A stretch of 64,000 nucleotides of DNA. Origin: CAVQBP01 sp963740945. GTDB lineage: Bacteria > Bacteroidota > Ignavibacteria > Ignavibacteriales > Ignavibacteriaceae. The stretch spans positions 57,945-121,944 of the forward strand of contig CAVUGE010000032.1 of the NCBI GenBank assembly GCA_963740945.1. Direction: 5' to 3'. The notes beneath the pieces are model-generated. The model saw nothing but the letters and a program-made list of their open reading frames with translations, had not been told where the DNA came from and made no database searches. A program made the translations under genes and the position numbers. Positions 1 to 9,376 of this stretch are shown here, piece after piece; within the stretch, counting starts at the first letter, position 1, and every line of letters begins with the position of its first letter.

Positions 1-422
1 TAAGTCTTCCTGGAATCTTTATCTTCATAGGCAGAACGGAATATATATTCACCAGGCAGCAGATCAAATGAACGGAGACTTAAATTAAAGTTTTGTTTGG
101 AAGTTGTTTGATTAAAATCTTGTGTTTCTACTTTTTCATTCCATATCTTTTCAGCAATCAATTTTTCCTTGTCTTTATCAAAGATGGAGACGGTAATTGT
201 ATAATTTGCTATAAAAGTACCTTCCGATTTAACAAATTGAACCTCGGTATAGGGAATCTGTATAAAAACATCAACCCGTGTTTTATTAGCTTCATCGGAT
301 TTAAAATCAAGATACTCATAATTGAATCTGTCAGGTTCAATCCGCGTATTTCCTGCAAATTCATTTTGAGCAAATAAACTGCAGCTAAAAATTAAAAATA
401 GAATTATATATAATTTTTTCAT
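1..422 (-). CDS. GWxTD-type secreted protein, N-terminal part
   Basis: The gene runs off the left edge, so only about 140 residues are visible. It starts with a Sec signal peptide (MKKLYIILFLIFSCSLFAQ) and continues as a beta-rich domain containing the segment IPYTEVQFVK. This resembles the N-terminal half of GWxTD-domain proteins, which are common exported proteins of unknown function in Bacteroidota and Ignavibacteria. The diagnostic GWxTD motif would lie outside the window, so the family call is an inference. It lies 15 bp downstream of rimO on the same strand and may be cotranscribed with it. Confidence 0.55.
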   Translation of the reverse strand, partial: MKKLYIILFLIFSCSLFAQNEFAGNTRIEPDRFNYEYLDFKSDEANKTRVDVFIQIPYTEVQFVKSEGTFIANYTITVSIFDKDKEKLIAEKIWNEKVETQDFNQTTSKQNFNLSLRSFDLLPGEYIFRSAYEDKDSRKT

Positions 423-437
423 TTTAAGAGCCTCCGG

Positions 438-1736
438 TTATCTGATAAATTTACCGTGAAGGTCATATTCATTATAATCAATAATTTCCGCAGTGTAAAA
501 TTCTCCTAATTCCATTTCCTTATTATCTTTCGTAATTAATATTTCTCCGTCAACTTCAGGTGCATCCATGTAAGAACGCCCTACATAATAATCATTTTCT
601 TTGCTCTCTAAAAGAACGGTAATTCTTTTTCCCAATAAATCTCTATTTTTTTCAAGTGAAATCTCTTTCTGTATTTCCATTAAAATATCTTTTCTTTCTT
701 CTTTTATCTCTTCCGGGACAGGATCTCCCAATATATAGCTCGAAGTATTTTCTTCCAATGAGTAAGTGAACACTCCCATGCGGTCAAATTTAATCTCTTT
801 TATAAACTCACAGAGTTCACTGAATTCTCTTTCGGTCTCATTAGGATATCCTGTTATAAAAGTAGTTCTTAAAGTAATATCCGGAATTTTTTCCCTTAGC
901 TTATACAATAAATCTTTCGTTCTTTTAGCAGTTATTCCTCTTCTCATCGATCTTAGAACATTATCCGAAATATGCTGCAGGGGAATATCTACATACTTGC
1001 AAATTTTAGGATTAGAGGCTATTATGTCAATTAAATTTTCGGGAAATCTTGAAGGGTAAGCATACATTAATCTAATCCATTTAATTTTTTCTATTTTACT
1101 AATTTCATTCAATAAGTTACCCAAAACTCTTTGACCGTATAAGTCAATACCATAGTCTGTTGTATCCTGCCCGATAATCACAAGTTCTTTTGTATTATTC
1201 TTTGCAAGAAATTCCGATTCTTTAATTAAATCCTCTTTACTTTTGGATTTATGTTTTCCCCTCATCAAAGGGATTGCACAAAAAGAGCATGGATGGTCAC
1301 ATCCTTCGGAAACTTTTAGATATGCAGTATATGAAGGTACCGGCAGTAACCTTTCACCAAGAAGATTATATTTTAATTCTCCGCCAAGCTTCTTTAAGAT
1401 TCCTTCATAATTTTCAGTTCCGAAATAGGCATCAACTTCCGGCATCTCTTTTTCCAGATCTTCTTTATATCTTTCAGAGAGACAGCCTGCAACAATGACC
1501 TTTTTTATTATTCCATCTTGTTTTAAACTAATTGCTTTAAGAATCGTATTTATTGATTCTTGTTTAGCTGCTTCAATGAAGCCGCAAGTATTTATAATTA
1601 CTGTTTCTGCTTTTTCCGGATCTTTAATTAAATCAAAATTATTAACCTTTAATTGGTTTAGAAGTCTTTCCGAATCTACACTATTTTTCGAACAGCCTAG
1701 AGTAACAACACTTATCTTTTCCTTTTTATTCCTCAT
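438..1736 (-). CDS. rimO: Ribosomal protein S12 methylthiotransferase RimO
   Basis: Radical-SAM enzyme that methylthiolates an aspartate of ribosomal protein S12. The 432-residue protein has the expected order: an N-terminal MTTase domain with cluster cysteines at about 15, 51 and 85; the radical-SAM CxxxCxxC motif at Cys146/150/153 (GCDHPCSFC); and a C-terminal TRAM domain. TLGCSKNSVDSE near the N-terminus and YVDIPLQH are typical of RimO rather than MiaB. A second MTTase in this window (12719-14068) is the MiaB paralog, which helps separate the two. Length is normal for the family. Confidence 0.95.
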   Translation of the reverse strand: MRNKKEKISVVTLGCSKNSVDSERLLNQLKVNNFDLIKDPEKAETVIINTCGFIEAAKQESINTILKAISLKQDGIIKKVIVAGCLSERYKEDLEKEMPEVDAYFGTENYEGILKKLGGELKYNLLGERLLPVPSYTAYLKVSEGCDHPCSFCAIPLMRGKHKSKSKEDLIKESEFLAKNNTKELVIIGQDTTDYGIDLYGQRVLGNLLNEISKIEKIKWIRLMYAYPSRFPENLIDIIASNPKICKYVDIPLQHISDNVLRSMRRGITAKRTKDLLYKLREKIPDITLRTTFITGYPNETEREFSELCEFIKEIKFDRMGVFTYSLEENTSSYILGDPVPEEIKEERKDILMEIQKEISLEKNRDLLGKRITVLLESKENDYYVGRSYMDAPEVDGEILITKDNKEMELGEFYTAEIIDYNEYDLHGKFIR

Positions 1737-1787
1737 TAAACCTATCTTCTTACCATAAATTAATATTATATATAACTCACCTGTGTA

Positions 1788-1834
1788 ACCTCCCCCCTCT
1801 CCTTACTAAAGAGAGGGGGATGGGGGGTGAGGTT
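1788..1834. repeat. Palindromic intergenic repeat (CCCCCTCTC hairpin)
   Basis: A strong hairpin with arms CCCCCTCTC and GAGAGGGGG around a short AT-rich loop, nested in a wider AACCTC...GAGGTT inverted repeat. It lies upstream of rimO and downstream of cdsA. It looks like a REP-type dispersed palindrome and could also act as a terminator, although no T-tract follows directly. Confidence 0.6.
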
Positions 1835-1870
1835 AACTTTTTACATAAATTCGGTAATCGGGATTTTTCT

Positions 1871-1887
1871 TAAAGATGTCATCTTTA
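1871..1887. repeat. Solo AAAGATGTCATCTTT palindrome
   Basis: A single copy of the 15-bp terminal palindrome that brackets about 97-bp elements elsewhere in this window (for example 23253-23349 and 38998-39094). The adjoining ATCTGCGTAA matches, in reverse complement, the flank of the 38998 element. It is probably a solo remnant of that family. Confidence 0.6.
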
Positions 1888-1945
1888 TATCTGCGTAACT
1901 TCTTTTAATGCATTAAAATTGTAAATAATTATAATTAACGGGATT

Positions 1946-2770
1946 TTATCTTCCGATATAAGTTAGGTACAATAGAATTACGGGAGAAGTGTAAAACAGG
2001 GAATCAAAACGGTCAAACATACCACCGTGCCCAGGAATCAGACCGGATGAATCTTTCACTCCGGTATCTCTTTTTATCAATGACTCTATTAAATCACCCA
2101 ACTGACCGAAAATTCCGATAATTATTCCAATAATTATTGCATTTGTTAACGATAAAAAACCGAGAATTAAAAACTTAGCTAAAATTAACACGATAACAGA
2201 AAAGAAAAATCCAAAAATTGATCCTTCCCAGCTCTTATTAGGGCTTACTCTGGGGAATAATTTGTGTTTACCCAATTTACTTCCTCCCCAAAAAGCAGCA
2301 GAATCACATATCCATATAGAAGCAAAAATGGAAATCATTAAATATCCCCCTCTTTCATACAATGTTCCAATATTTGGATAAAACTCCCTGATACCGATTA
2401 TTGAGCTTCCAAATAATCCCAGATAAAATACACCCAATAATGTAGCTCCCGCATTTAATACAACAGAACCGCGATTTCTGAATAGTTCCACTAAAAAAAG
2501 TATTATAGTAAAAAGGAGCATAAATGAATAAATATCAATAAATGGTAGGTAGAAATTGATGAGAAAGATAATTATACCCGTTATTCCCAGAGTTATATTT
2601 GCAGAAATTTTCTTGTTTTTAACTATATTGCAAAATTCATAATATGAAATTATTGTAATTGCCAAAACAAAGAGCAGGAAATAGACACTGCCGAAATACG
2701 CTGCTGATATAATAACGGGTATAGTTATAATAGCTACAATAATTCTTAAAGTATGGTTGCTTAAAGCCAT
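1946..2770 (-). CDS. cdsA: Phosphatidate cytidylyltransferase
   Basis: Integral membrane enzyme that makes CDP-diacylglycerol from phosphatidate and CTP, the entry point of phospholipid synthesis. The 274-residue protein has about eight hydrophobic segments. It carries the C-terminal CdsA signature: SPNKSWEGSIFGF, then GDLIESLIKRDTGVKDSS and PGHGGMFDRFDS, which includes the metal-binding aspartates. The start codon follows directly on the stop of the upstream zinc-ribbon gene, so the two are probably translated together. Confidence 0.95.
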   Translation of the reverse strand: MALSNHTLRIIVAIITIPVIISAAYFGSVYFLLFVLAITIISYYEFCNIVKNKKISANITLGITGIIIFLINFYLPFIDIYSFMLLFTIILFLVELFRNRGSVVLNAGATLLGVFYLGLFGSSIIGIREFYPNIGTLYERGGYLMISIFASIWICDSAAFWGGSKLGKHKLFPRVSPNKSWEGSIFGFFFSVIVLILAKFLILGFLSLTNAIIIGIIIGIFGQLGDLIESLIKRDTGVKDSSGLIPGHGGMFDRFDSLFYTSPVILLYLTYIGR

Positions 2771-3136
2771 TTAACTTTCAGCCTGCTCATTATCACTCTC
2801 TTCTGTTTTTTCACTTTTAATTTTTTGTATAAAATTTAAAGCATCTGCCACATCTTCTTTATGCACAAGAAGCTTAACAACAGAGAAATCTCCTGGAGCC
2901 GGAAAATTCCTGTCTTTTTGCGATAAAATAGTGGACGTAATTCCTGCACTCTCTAAATTATCTTTTATCATTTCAACCTCATAATCCATACCTGATGTAT
3001 AGACTACTTCCCAGTTTTCTTCTGTCCAGTCTTCCGGTTTAGTTATCAAATTTTCATCTACAAGAGGGATTCCGCAATCAGGACAGAAAGTTACTCCTTC
3101 TACATATTCATAGTTGCAATTCGGACATACTGGCAT
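2771..3136 (-). CDS. Zinc-ribbon plus DUF2007-like protein
   Basis: A 121-residue cytoplasmic protein. The N-terminus has a zinc ribbon, with CPNC at residues 4-7 and CPDC at about 18-21. The C-terminal 80 residues resemble DUF2007 ('putative signal transducing protein'): VVYTSGMDYEVEMIKDNLES, then a strand near VVKLLVHKEDVADAL. It lies between a CPBP protease gene (8-bp gap) and cdsA (0-bp gap). Function is unknown; the acidic C-terminal tail is low complexity. Confidence 0.75.
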   Translation of the reverse strand: MPVCPNCNYEYVEGVTFCPDCGIPLVDENLITKPEDWTEENWEVVYTSGMDYEVEMIKDNLESAGITSTILSQKDRNFPAPGDFSVVKLLVHKEDVADALNFIQKIKSEKTEESDNEQAES

Positions 3137-3144
3137 TTTTCCTC

Positions 3145-4122
3145 CTAAATAGTTTTAGTTTGTGAATAGTATCTTTTTATATAAACAATTACTCCTGCGA
3201 ATGCAATTAATAATACAATAAAAACTAAAATCGTGGACTTTAAATCAGCATTGTTTTCAACTGTTGTGTTTATTAGTTCATCATTTCCAAATACAAAATA
3301 TAAAATAATTGCGGCAAAATTATTTAAAAAATGAAGCGTCATCGGAATAATTATAGAATTACTTGTATAAGCAGCAAAACCAAAATATAACCCTAATCCT
3401 ATAAGAGGAATTAATCCATAGGGATTAAAATGGTATAAACCGAAGAATACTGCTGTAATCAACGCCGCCCAAAACGGTTTTAATTTAAATTCAAAACTCT
3501 TCTGAATAAAACCTCTAAACATTGTTTCTTCACATAATGCAGGAACCACCGATACAACTATAACCACAAATATTCCTTCAAGAATATTGTTTGCTGAAAG
3601 AAGATTCCCGTATGTACTTTCCACAAGTTTATCCAGTTTGTCAAATAAAGACTTAATATACTCAATAAACGGTGATATTTTTGCAAGATATTCCAGTACA
3701 TAATTTTGAATATATAAGAAATTCTGAAGCAGCGGCGTTAATATAATAATACCTGCTATAAATAATCCTAACTCTTTCCAGTGAGGTACTTTAATCCTAA
3801 GTATAGTAGAAACATCTTCATAAAACCACTTTGAAAAAATCAGCGCCGGTAGAAGAATAAAAAGTATTTGTCCCCCTATAGTCATTAGCCTGACATCGTT
3901 GACAGGTGCATCTTTCATATCCATACCGAATATTAGCAGAGTAATTACTCCGCCAACAACCTGGTATAAAAAGAAACCCCCTACAAGTCCAATAAAAGCA
4001 GCGGCAATCGGAGAAATGATCGGGTTTATTTTCTTTTCTTCTTCTGAATTTTCTTTATTTTCAGGATGCTCTCCTTCGTTATTAATATCCTTATTTTCCG
4101 GATCTTTTTTGAATTCGTCCAT
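3145..4122 (-). CDS. CPBP family intramembrane metalloprotease
   Basis: A 325-residue multi-pass membrane protein of the CPBP (Abi/CaaX protease) family. A charged, Glu/Lys-rich N-terminus of about 30 residues precedes the membrane segments. The three conserved motifs are visible: EETMFRGF with the catalytic Glu pair, FGLYHFNP with the first histidine, and MTLHFLNN with the second. It is the first gene of a CPBP/zinc-ribbon/cdsA run. The substrate is unknown; family members act in prenyl-protein processing or bacteriocin immunity. Confidence 0.85.
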   Translation of the reverse strand: MDEFKKDPENKDINNEGEHPENKENSEEEKKINPIISPIAAAFIGLVGGFFLYQVVGGVITLLIFGMDMKDAPVNDVRLMTIGGQILFILLPALIFSKWFYEDVSTILRIKVPHWKELGLFIAGIIILTPLLQNFLYIQNYVLEYLAKISPFIEYIKSLFDKLDKLVESTYGNLLSANNILEGIFVVIVVSVVPALCEETMFRGFIQKSFEFKLKPFWAALITAVFFGLYHFNPYGLIPLIGLGLYFGFAAYTSNSIIIPMTLHFLNNFAAIILYFVFGNDELINTTVENNADLKSTILVFIVLLIAFAGVIVYIKRYYSQTKTI

Positions 4123-4194
4123 ACAAGAAATTAATAGTTAATTTATTATTTCCAAATTACTTAAAACAATTATAACCTCAAATAAAGGAAATGG

Positions 4195-4314
4195 AATAGT
4201 AGGTTTCTGACTTCCGACCTCTGACTTCTGCTCTCTGACTTCTGACTTCCGGCTTTTGTCCTCCGACTTCCGATCTAACTACTCAATACTAAATACTCAT
4301 TACTATCTCAGCAT
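4195..4314. repeat. Degenerate simple repeat at gene 3' end
   Basis: Imperfect tandem units of CTGACTTCYG/CCGACTTCCG, followed by ACTCAATACTAAATACTCAT. The run abuts the stop codon of the DUF3108 gene. Similar text-like repeats sit at several other gene 3' ends in the window. Confidence 0.6.
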
Positions 4315-5115
4315 CTACCTTTTCGAAGTCAAACTCCCCGCCAGCCCCTCATAATTTGTTAAATCAGCATCAATTGACCCGATTACTACTTTGGTTTTTA
4401 CTTTAATAGGAACCTTTAGATTGTCGTCGGTAAGCCATACAAGAATGTTCCCCTCGCTTTTAAACAAACCGCCTTCTTGAACCAAGGGCTCAACAATTAT
4501 GCAGTCAAAAGTACCAGCAGCTACTTCTATTCTTTCTTTCCCCAGATATCTTACATCTAAATCGTAAACTTTATCTTTGTAAAAGTTTTGAAGATGAATC
4601 CTATCATTTATTTTCATATTCGAATAATCAAGAGTTCTTGCATAATAAAAAGCCGAAAGTATATCATTTACATATTCAGGAATATTATATTCTCCTTCTG
4701 TTGTCTTTGCTTTTCCTCTTCTTTGATCAAAGAATGCAGAAAAATCCCGGCTGTAGCCACCTTCTCTGACATGTTGTTCAAAACGCCATGGAAAAAGCCC
4801 TTGTGTATCAATATAAGTTTCATATTTATCCCTAACCTTAAATATCCAATCGAAACTCGGTACTGTATTCACTTGAAAGCTAACGTGATAAACTTCCCGT
4901 CCCGATATCCTTTTTATTTCAGGTATCTGCATTACAGCTACTCCGGCAGTTACAAAACCATATTTTATATCAAATGTTAATTTTTCACCAACCCTAAATG
5001 CATCATTCCGGACCGTTCGAAAATCATCGCTTTTTTTTCCTTTATCCGCAGCCGATATCGGGAGGAACAAAAACAAGTAACAAAACATTAGCTTTTTAAA
5101 CATTATGTTCTCCAT
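4315..5115 (-). CDS. DUF3108 domain-containing exported protein
   Basis: A 266-residue protein with a signal peptide (MFKKLMFCYLFLFLPISAA, after an upstream Met) and one DUF3108-type domain, predicted to be periplasmic or outer-membrane associated. Recognisable parts are FRVGEKLTFDIKYGFVTAGV near the N-terminus and KYETYIDTQGLFPWRF in the middle. The family has no settled function. The start overlaps the 3' end of the GT9 gene by 20 bp, so the pair is probably cotranscribed with roles at the envelope. The start at MENIM or at MFKK is equally plausible. Confidence 0.8.
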   Translation of the reverse strand: MENIMFKKLMFCYLFLFLPISAADKGKKSDDFRTVRNDAFRVGEKLTFDIKYGFVTAGVAVMQIPEIKRISGREVYHVSFQVNTVPSFDWIFKVRDKYETYIDTQGLFPWRFEQHVREGGYSRDFSAFFDQRRGKAKTTEGEYNIPEYVNDILSAFYYARTLDYSNMKINDRIHLQNFYKDKVYDLDVRYLGKERIEVAAGTFDCIIVEPLVQEGGLFKSEGNILVWLTDDNLKVPIKVKTKVVIGSIDADLTNYEGLAGSLTSKR

Positions 5116-6151
5116 TCTCTGAGATAAAATTGTATATTTTATCTATTTCTACAATAACATCGGTCACTTTAATACTATTCATACATTCTAATTTTGTACA
5201 CTGTTCCCCGCTGCAGCCTGAACAATCGCTATCTGGATGAAATATTATTCTTTTATTTGTATAAGGGCCCCATCTTATAGCCGAACAGGCCTGCAAATTC
5301 GGATAAAAACCAATTGTATATTTATCAAGAGCTGCGGCAATATGAAGTGGACCGGTTGAATTGGCAATGAATATATCAGCTTTATTTATTAATGCAATTA
5401 ATTCAGACAGATTCAACATCCCTGCAAAGTTTTTAATTTCGCTGTCAATTTCGAGTTCTTCACAAATTCCCTCTTCAGTTTTACTGCCGGTTATTAGTAT
5501 TTGAAAATGGTTCTTTTGCAGAAGCTTTTCAACAAGTTCTTTAAATTTATTCAGTGGGTAATCAACGGCACTGCCGCCGCTGCCCGGATGAATAATTATG
5601 ATAGGTTTATCCTTGCTGATACCATTCTTTTTTAAGAGACTCTCTATTTTCTCATTACTTTTCTCATTTATAGTAAGATTAAAATTTACCGTACCTGGAT
5701 CAATTTTCTCCTCTATTCCAAATGCCTTTAAGAGGTTAATATTATATTCCAATTCATGTTTTTCAGCATATTTTCTATGCTCATAAATTTTATTATTAAA
5801 TAGAAATGAATACCATCGGTAGCCGGTACCAACTCTATTTTTAATTCCGCTGAGAAAAACTATTAAGGAAGTCTGAAAAGTAGGATAAACAATTATACTT
5901 GAATCAAAATCGTAATCTTTTATTATTTCAACATTACCAAAAATCGGTATTTTTCCATTTTCTTCTTTCAGTATAATTATTTTGTCAATGAAAGGATGGT
6001 TTTCAAGTATATCTTTTGTATAATTCCTTACAAGAAATGTAATTCTGCATTTAGAATAATGCCTTTTTACAATTTCAGCCAAGGGAAGGGATAAGACAAC
6101 ATCACCAATTCTATCTGTTCTTACAATTAAAAGGTTTTCAGGTTCAATCAT
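5096..6151 (-). CDS. Glycosyltransferase family 9 (heptosyltransferase-like)
   Basis: A 351-residue GT-B fold enzyme of the ADP-heptose:LPS heptosyltransferase family. The N-terminus (LLIVRTDRIGDVVLSLPL) is the typical GT9 start. The donor-binding half contains HPGSGGSAVDYPLNKF and ANSTGPLHIAAAL. A cysteine-rich segment near the C-terminus (DCSGCSGEQC) is seen in many Bacteroidota members. It overlaps the upstream glycosylase gene by 4 bp and the downstream DUF3108 gene by 20 bp. It likely acts on lipopolysaccharide or another surface glycan; the donor sugar cannot be told from sequence. Confidence 0.85.
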   Translation of the reverse strand: MIEPENLLIVRTDRIGDVVLSLPLAEIVKRHYSKCRITFLVRNYTKDILENHPFIDKIIILKEENGKIPIFGNVEIIKDYDFDSSIIVYPTFQTSLIVFLSGIKNRVGTGYRWYSFLFNNKIYEHRKYAEKHELEYNINLLKAFGIEEKIDPGTVNFNLTINEKSNEKIESLLKKNGISKDKPIIIIHPGSGGSAVDYPLNKFKELVEKLLQKNHFQILITGSKTEEGICEELEIDSEIKNFAGMLNLSELIALINKADIFIANSTGPLHIAAALDKYTIGFYPNLQACSAIRWGPYTNKRIIFHPDSDCSGCSGEQCTKLECMNSIKVTDVIVEIDKIYNFISENGEHNV

Positions 6152-6759
6152 TTTCTTGAAATATATCTGTTATTTTTTATGAAAAACCGCCATGGCAGGT
6201 GAGCTGATTTTTTTATCCCGATTCTTTCAGAAATTCCTATTGTCTCTTCCTCTACTTTTTTATTATCGAGTAAATAAATTTTATCTCCCGTAAGATCAAT
6301 TCCGTATTCTTTTTTTGTAATTGAAAAAGCCTTGCAGACTTTTCCGGGCCCGCTGGTTAAATTGAATTTTTCTTTTTCATTTTTTAATTCTCTCCCAAAA
6401 CGATTCTTAATCATTATATCAATTCCTTCTACGGGCTCAACAGCCCTGATAAGAACCGCCGTTCCTTTCCCTTTAATCCCCGTAACCACGTTACAACAGT
6501 AATGGTTGCCGTATGTGAAATAAACATAAAAGAATCCGCCTTCACCGAACATGATCTCATTCCTCTTTGTCATACCGGCAAAAGTATGTGCAGCTTCATC
6601 TATTTCCCCGTCATATGCTTCAACCTCAACTATCTTCCCGGCAAACATTACCCCACCTTCATTTTTTACTAATATTTTACCTAATAGTTCTTTAGCAACT
6701 ATTAATACATCCCGTGTGTAAAAGCTCCTTTTAAGTTTTTTATTAACCGGTGAATTCAT
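6148..6759 (-). CDS. mpg: DNA-3-methyladenine glycosylase (AAG/MPG family)
   Basis: Base-excision repair glycosylase that removes alkylated purines. The 203-residue length is normal for bacterial AAG homologs. Family motifs are present: KIVEVEAYDGEIDEAAH with the likely catalytic Glu, GMTKRNEIMFGEGGFFYVYF, and YGNHYCCNVV. The C-terminal LPWRFFI is also typical. It is first in an overlapping run with the GT9 and DUF3108 genes. The gene symbol is used loosely, since this family is not Tag or AlkA. Confidence 0.9.
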   Translation of the reverse strand: MNSPVNKKLKRSFYTRDVLIVAKELLGKILVKNEGGVMFAGKIVEVEAYDGEIDEAAHTFAGMTKRNEIMFGEGGFFYVYFTYGNHYCCNVVTGIKGKGTAVLIRAVEPVEGIDIMIKNRFGRELKNEKEKFNLTSGPGKVCKAFSITKKEYGIDLTGDKIYLLDNKKVEEETIGISERIGIKKSAHLPWRFFIKNNRYISRK

Positions 6760-6837
6760 ACAGGAAAATTTAGTTATTTTTGATGAAAGTTAAATATAGA
6801 AATAGATGAATAAACTATTTCATTTACCGTTGAATTT

Positions 6838-7110
6838 AGATCCTGTGTGATATCAGTAACCAATGGATTTATCCATTGGTTTCTCTTAGCTCCAGAGGAG
6901 CGAAATCTTATTAGAAACAGAATAAACCAAAGATATCCGCACTCCGTAGGAGTGCTATATTGCTATTTTTAACACCGGACTTTTTTAGAGCCTGTGTGAA
7001 AAAGTGTAGAACGAAACTCTGTTTCGTTTAACTTATTATATTCAATCAAAATTCGCATTAGCGATTCGGAGAATCGCTCTACAAATTGAATATTCACACA
7101 GCTTCTTTAT
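6838..7110. repeat. Cluster of hairpin repeats, including a TGTGTGAA...TTCACACA element
   Basis: This 450-bp gap holds no gene. It contains a perfect ACCAATGGAT/ATCCATTGGT hairpin (6859-6880), AGCTCCAGAGGAGCG at 6888 and GCACTCCGTAGGAGTGC at 6939. A modular element at 6993-7100 is bounded by TGTGTGAA and TTCACACA and encloses two further hairpins (AACGAAAC/GTTTCGTT and GCGATTC/GAATCGC). The same bracket recurs at 54361-54456 and 59545-59640. Confidence 0.7.
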
Positions 7111-7212
7111 TCAACGGAAAGAAATGATGAATGGGATTAGGCTTTAGCCACAATAACAGAAGAAAAAGGTTAGTCCGGCGTGACCTTTGGCTCAAAAGTA
7201 ATTTGGTGATTT

Positions 7213-7893
7213 TCAACTAAACTTACTCTTCAGCTCTTCAATCTTTTGTGCATAATAATCAGCTTTATCGGGATGTTTTTCTTTAAGAAGGTTATATATT
7301 TCGATAGCTTCTTTATATTCTCCCTGTGAAATATAAATTTTAGCTAATGTCTCCGATATGATAATGTTTTTACCTAATACTTTTTCTTTCCCGGCTTTCT
7401 CTACTTTTATATAAGTTTCGGTTTCCGGTGAAATTTCTTTAACAAGTTCTTCTAATTTTTCATCTTTAGGCAAATATTTTATATCGAATTTTTCATTTTT
7501 ATCTGTTTCTTCTTCAGTTTCTCTCTCTTCAATTTCATTTAAACTTGAAAAACCTAATGATATTTTATTCTTAATATTATCCATTTCATTTAGATAAAAA
7601 TCAAAAGTTTTTTCCGAATGTATTAGATCACTCCCCTTTTTTATATTTTCAATTGCAATAGTATAATCACCCCTCAAAGAATAAACTTTTCCGAGCAATA
7701 TATAAGATACGGCATAGTTAGGATGAGCTTTAATTCCTTTTGTTAGAATTTCAATAGCGTCCTCCAGATTATTTTTTTCCATCTCATAATCTGCTTTCCT
7801 GACAAAAAGCGGGGTTATTTTATTATATGAATAAATTAATTCTATTTTATCAGGCTCAGGCATCTGCCTGTAATTTTTCTTAGTTTCTGCCAT
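7213..7893 (-). CDS. TPR-repeat protein
   Basis: A 226-residue protein with no signal peptide. TPR-like helix pairs occupy about residues 35-100 (LEDAIEILTKGIKAHPNYAV, then a second copy). A final one lies at the C-terminus (LAKIYISQGEYKEAIEIYNL). A charged Glu/Lys-rich linker separates them. It is probably a cytoplasmic scaffold. The stop of the upstream GT2 gene overlaps its start (TAATG), so the two are translationally coupled and may work together. Confidence 0.7.
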   Translation of the reverse strand: MAETKKNYRQMPEPDKIELIYSYNKITPLFVRKADYEMEKNNLEDAIEILTKGIKAHPNYAVSYILLGKVYSLRGDYTIAIENIKKGSDLIHSEKTFDFYLNEMDNIKNKISLGFSSLNEIEERETEEETDKNEKFDIKYLPKDEKLEELVKEISPETETYIKVEKAGKEKVLGKNIIISETLAKIYISQGEYKEAIEIYNLLKEKHPDKADYYAQKIEELKSKFS

Positions 7894-9344
7894 TAATGCT
7901 TTCCGAATGCATGTTTTATGGAAGTTAGTGAAACAAATGCAAAACCGGTGAAAAATAATATTTGAAAAGGAAGAGCCGCAATCTCGGCAAAATATACTGA
8001 AGAAATGATCCCAATTAAACAGTATAAAGCCATAATTAATTCGACTATAACTGAAAAGCCCAGCTTTTTATTTGAATACCGGTTGCCAACCCATGAATCC
8101 CCATTGGTTTCTGCCCTGAATTTTGGGGTTCGTACAAATTCACTTTTTCTATTTAATAAACCTTCTATTACTGCTCTTGAATTGTTAACTGCAAATCCCA
8201 TACTGCCGGCCATGAATAACGGGAAAAGAACGATCTTTTTACGCCAGTCCCTTCTTACATCTTTTTGCGAATATAAATAAAATAAGAATGAACTTACAAA
8301 CGCCAGAACAAATAATGAAAGGATTGCGAAATACGCTTCATGAGATCCGCTGTTTTTTATAAATATTAAAGGCACATTCAAAATTGCTGCAAGAAGTATA
8401 AATGGAAAAACTATATTATTAGTTAAATGAAAAGTCGATTGCAGCTTGACCCTTAAAGGAACATTTGACTTCCATAGCAGGGGAAGTATTTTTTTAGCAG
8501 TTTCAATAGCTCCTTTTGTCCACCTGAATTGCTGGCTTTTTAACGCATTCATTTCGGATGGCAGTTCGGCCGGCGATGTAAAATCTTTTAAGAAAATAAA
8601 TTTCCAGCCGTTAAGCTGTGCACGGTAGCTTAAATCGAGGTCTTCGGTTAAAGTATCATCATGCCAGTTCCCTGCATCTTCAATACATTTTCTCTTCCAT
8701 ACTCCGCCTGTTCCATTAAAATTAATAAAGAACCCTGCTTTATTTCTTACGGATTGTTCAATAACAAAATGACCGTCCAGAGCCAATGCCTGAGCTTTTG
8801 TTAATAAAGAATAGTCCCCATTTAAATGTTCCCATCTTGTTTGAACCATACCAACATTATCATCATTAAAAAAAGAAAGGGTTTTTTTAAGAAAATTTTT
8901 ATTGGGAATAAAATCAGCATCAAAGATTGCAATATAATCGCCTTTGGCTGTTTTCATACCTTCTTTTAATGCTCCTGCCTTAAAACCTTTCCTCGAATTT
9001 CTCCTTATATGAAAAATATTAAATCCTTCTTTTTGTTTCTCCTCAACTATTCTAGCAGCTAAATTTACTGTTTCATCGGTTGAATCATCCAATACCTGTA
9101 TTTCCATCAAATCCTTAGGATAATCAATAGCACAAATCGCATTAATCAATCTTTCAACTACATAGAACTCATTATATAAAGGAAGCTGAATCGTAACCAT
9201 TGAATTAATTTTCATATTTTCTATTGGAATATATTTTACAGCCTTGTATTTTTTATGATAATAGAGCATTATAAAACCATGACTTCCAAATATGAAAAGA
9301 ACAAATAAAGATATAAAATATCCAATTAAAACTATTTCGTCCAT
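7893..9344 (-). CDS. Membrane glycosyltransferase family 2 (cellulose-synthase-like)
   Basis: A 483-residue processive-type GT2 enzyme. One N-terminal membrane segment precedes a cytoplasmic GT-A domain, and at least three membrane segments follow. Catalytic motifs are visible: LDDSTDET, IFDADFIP (the DxD-type motif), TEDLDLSYRAQ (general base) and QQFRWTKGA (the QxxRW motif of polymerising enzymes). It is similar to beta-glucan/mannan synthases; the product is unknown. It lies 32 bp downstream of the LptE-like gene and overlaps the TPR gene, which suggests an envelope glycan function. Confidence 0.88.
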   Translation of the reverse strand: MDEIVLIGYFISLFVLFIFGSHGFIMLYYHKKYKAVKYIPIENMKINSMVTIQLPLYNEFYVVERLINAICAIDYPKDLMEIQVLDDSTDETVNLAARIVEEKQKEGFNIFHIRRNSRKGFKAGALKEGMKTAKGDYIAIFDADFIPNKNFLKKTLSFFNDDNVGMVQTRWEHLNGDYSLLTKAQALALDGHFVIEQSVRNKAGFFINFNGTGGVWKRKCIEDAGNWHDDTLTEDLDLSYRAQLNGWKFIFLKDFTSPAELPSEMNALKSQQFRWTKGAIETAKKILPLLWKSNVPLRVKLQSTFHLTNNIVFPFILLAAILNVPLIFIKNSGSHEAYFAILSLFVLAFVSSFLFYLYSQKDVRRDWRKKIVLFPLFMAGSMGFAVNNSRAVIEGLLNRKSEFVRTPKFRAETNGDSWVGNRYSNKKLGFSVIVELIMALYCLIGIISSVYFAEIAALPFQILFFTGFAFVSLTSIKHAFGKH

Positions 9345-9376
9345 TTTATTTTTAAGCCCTCAAATTATTAATTCAT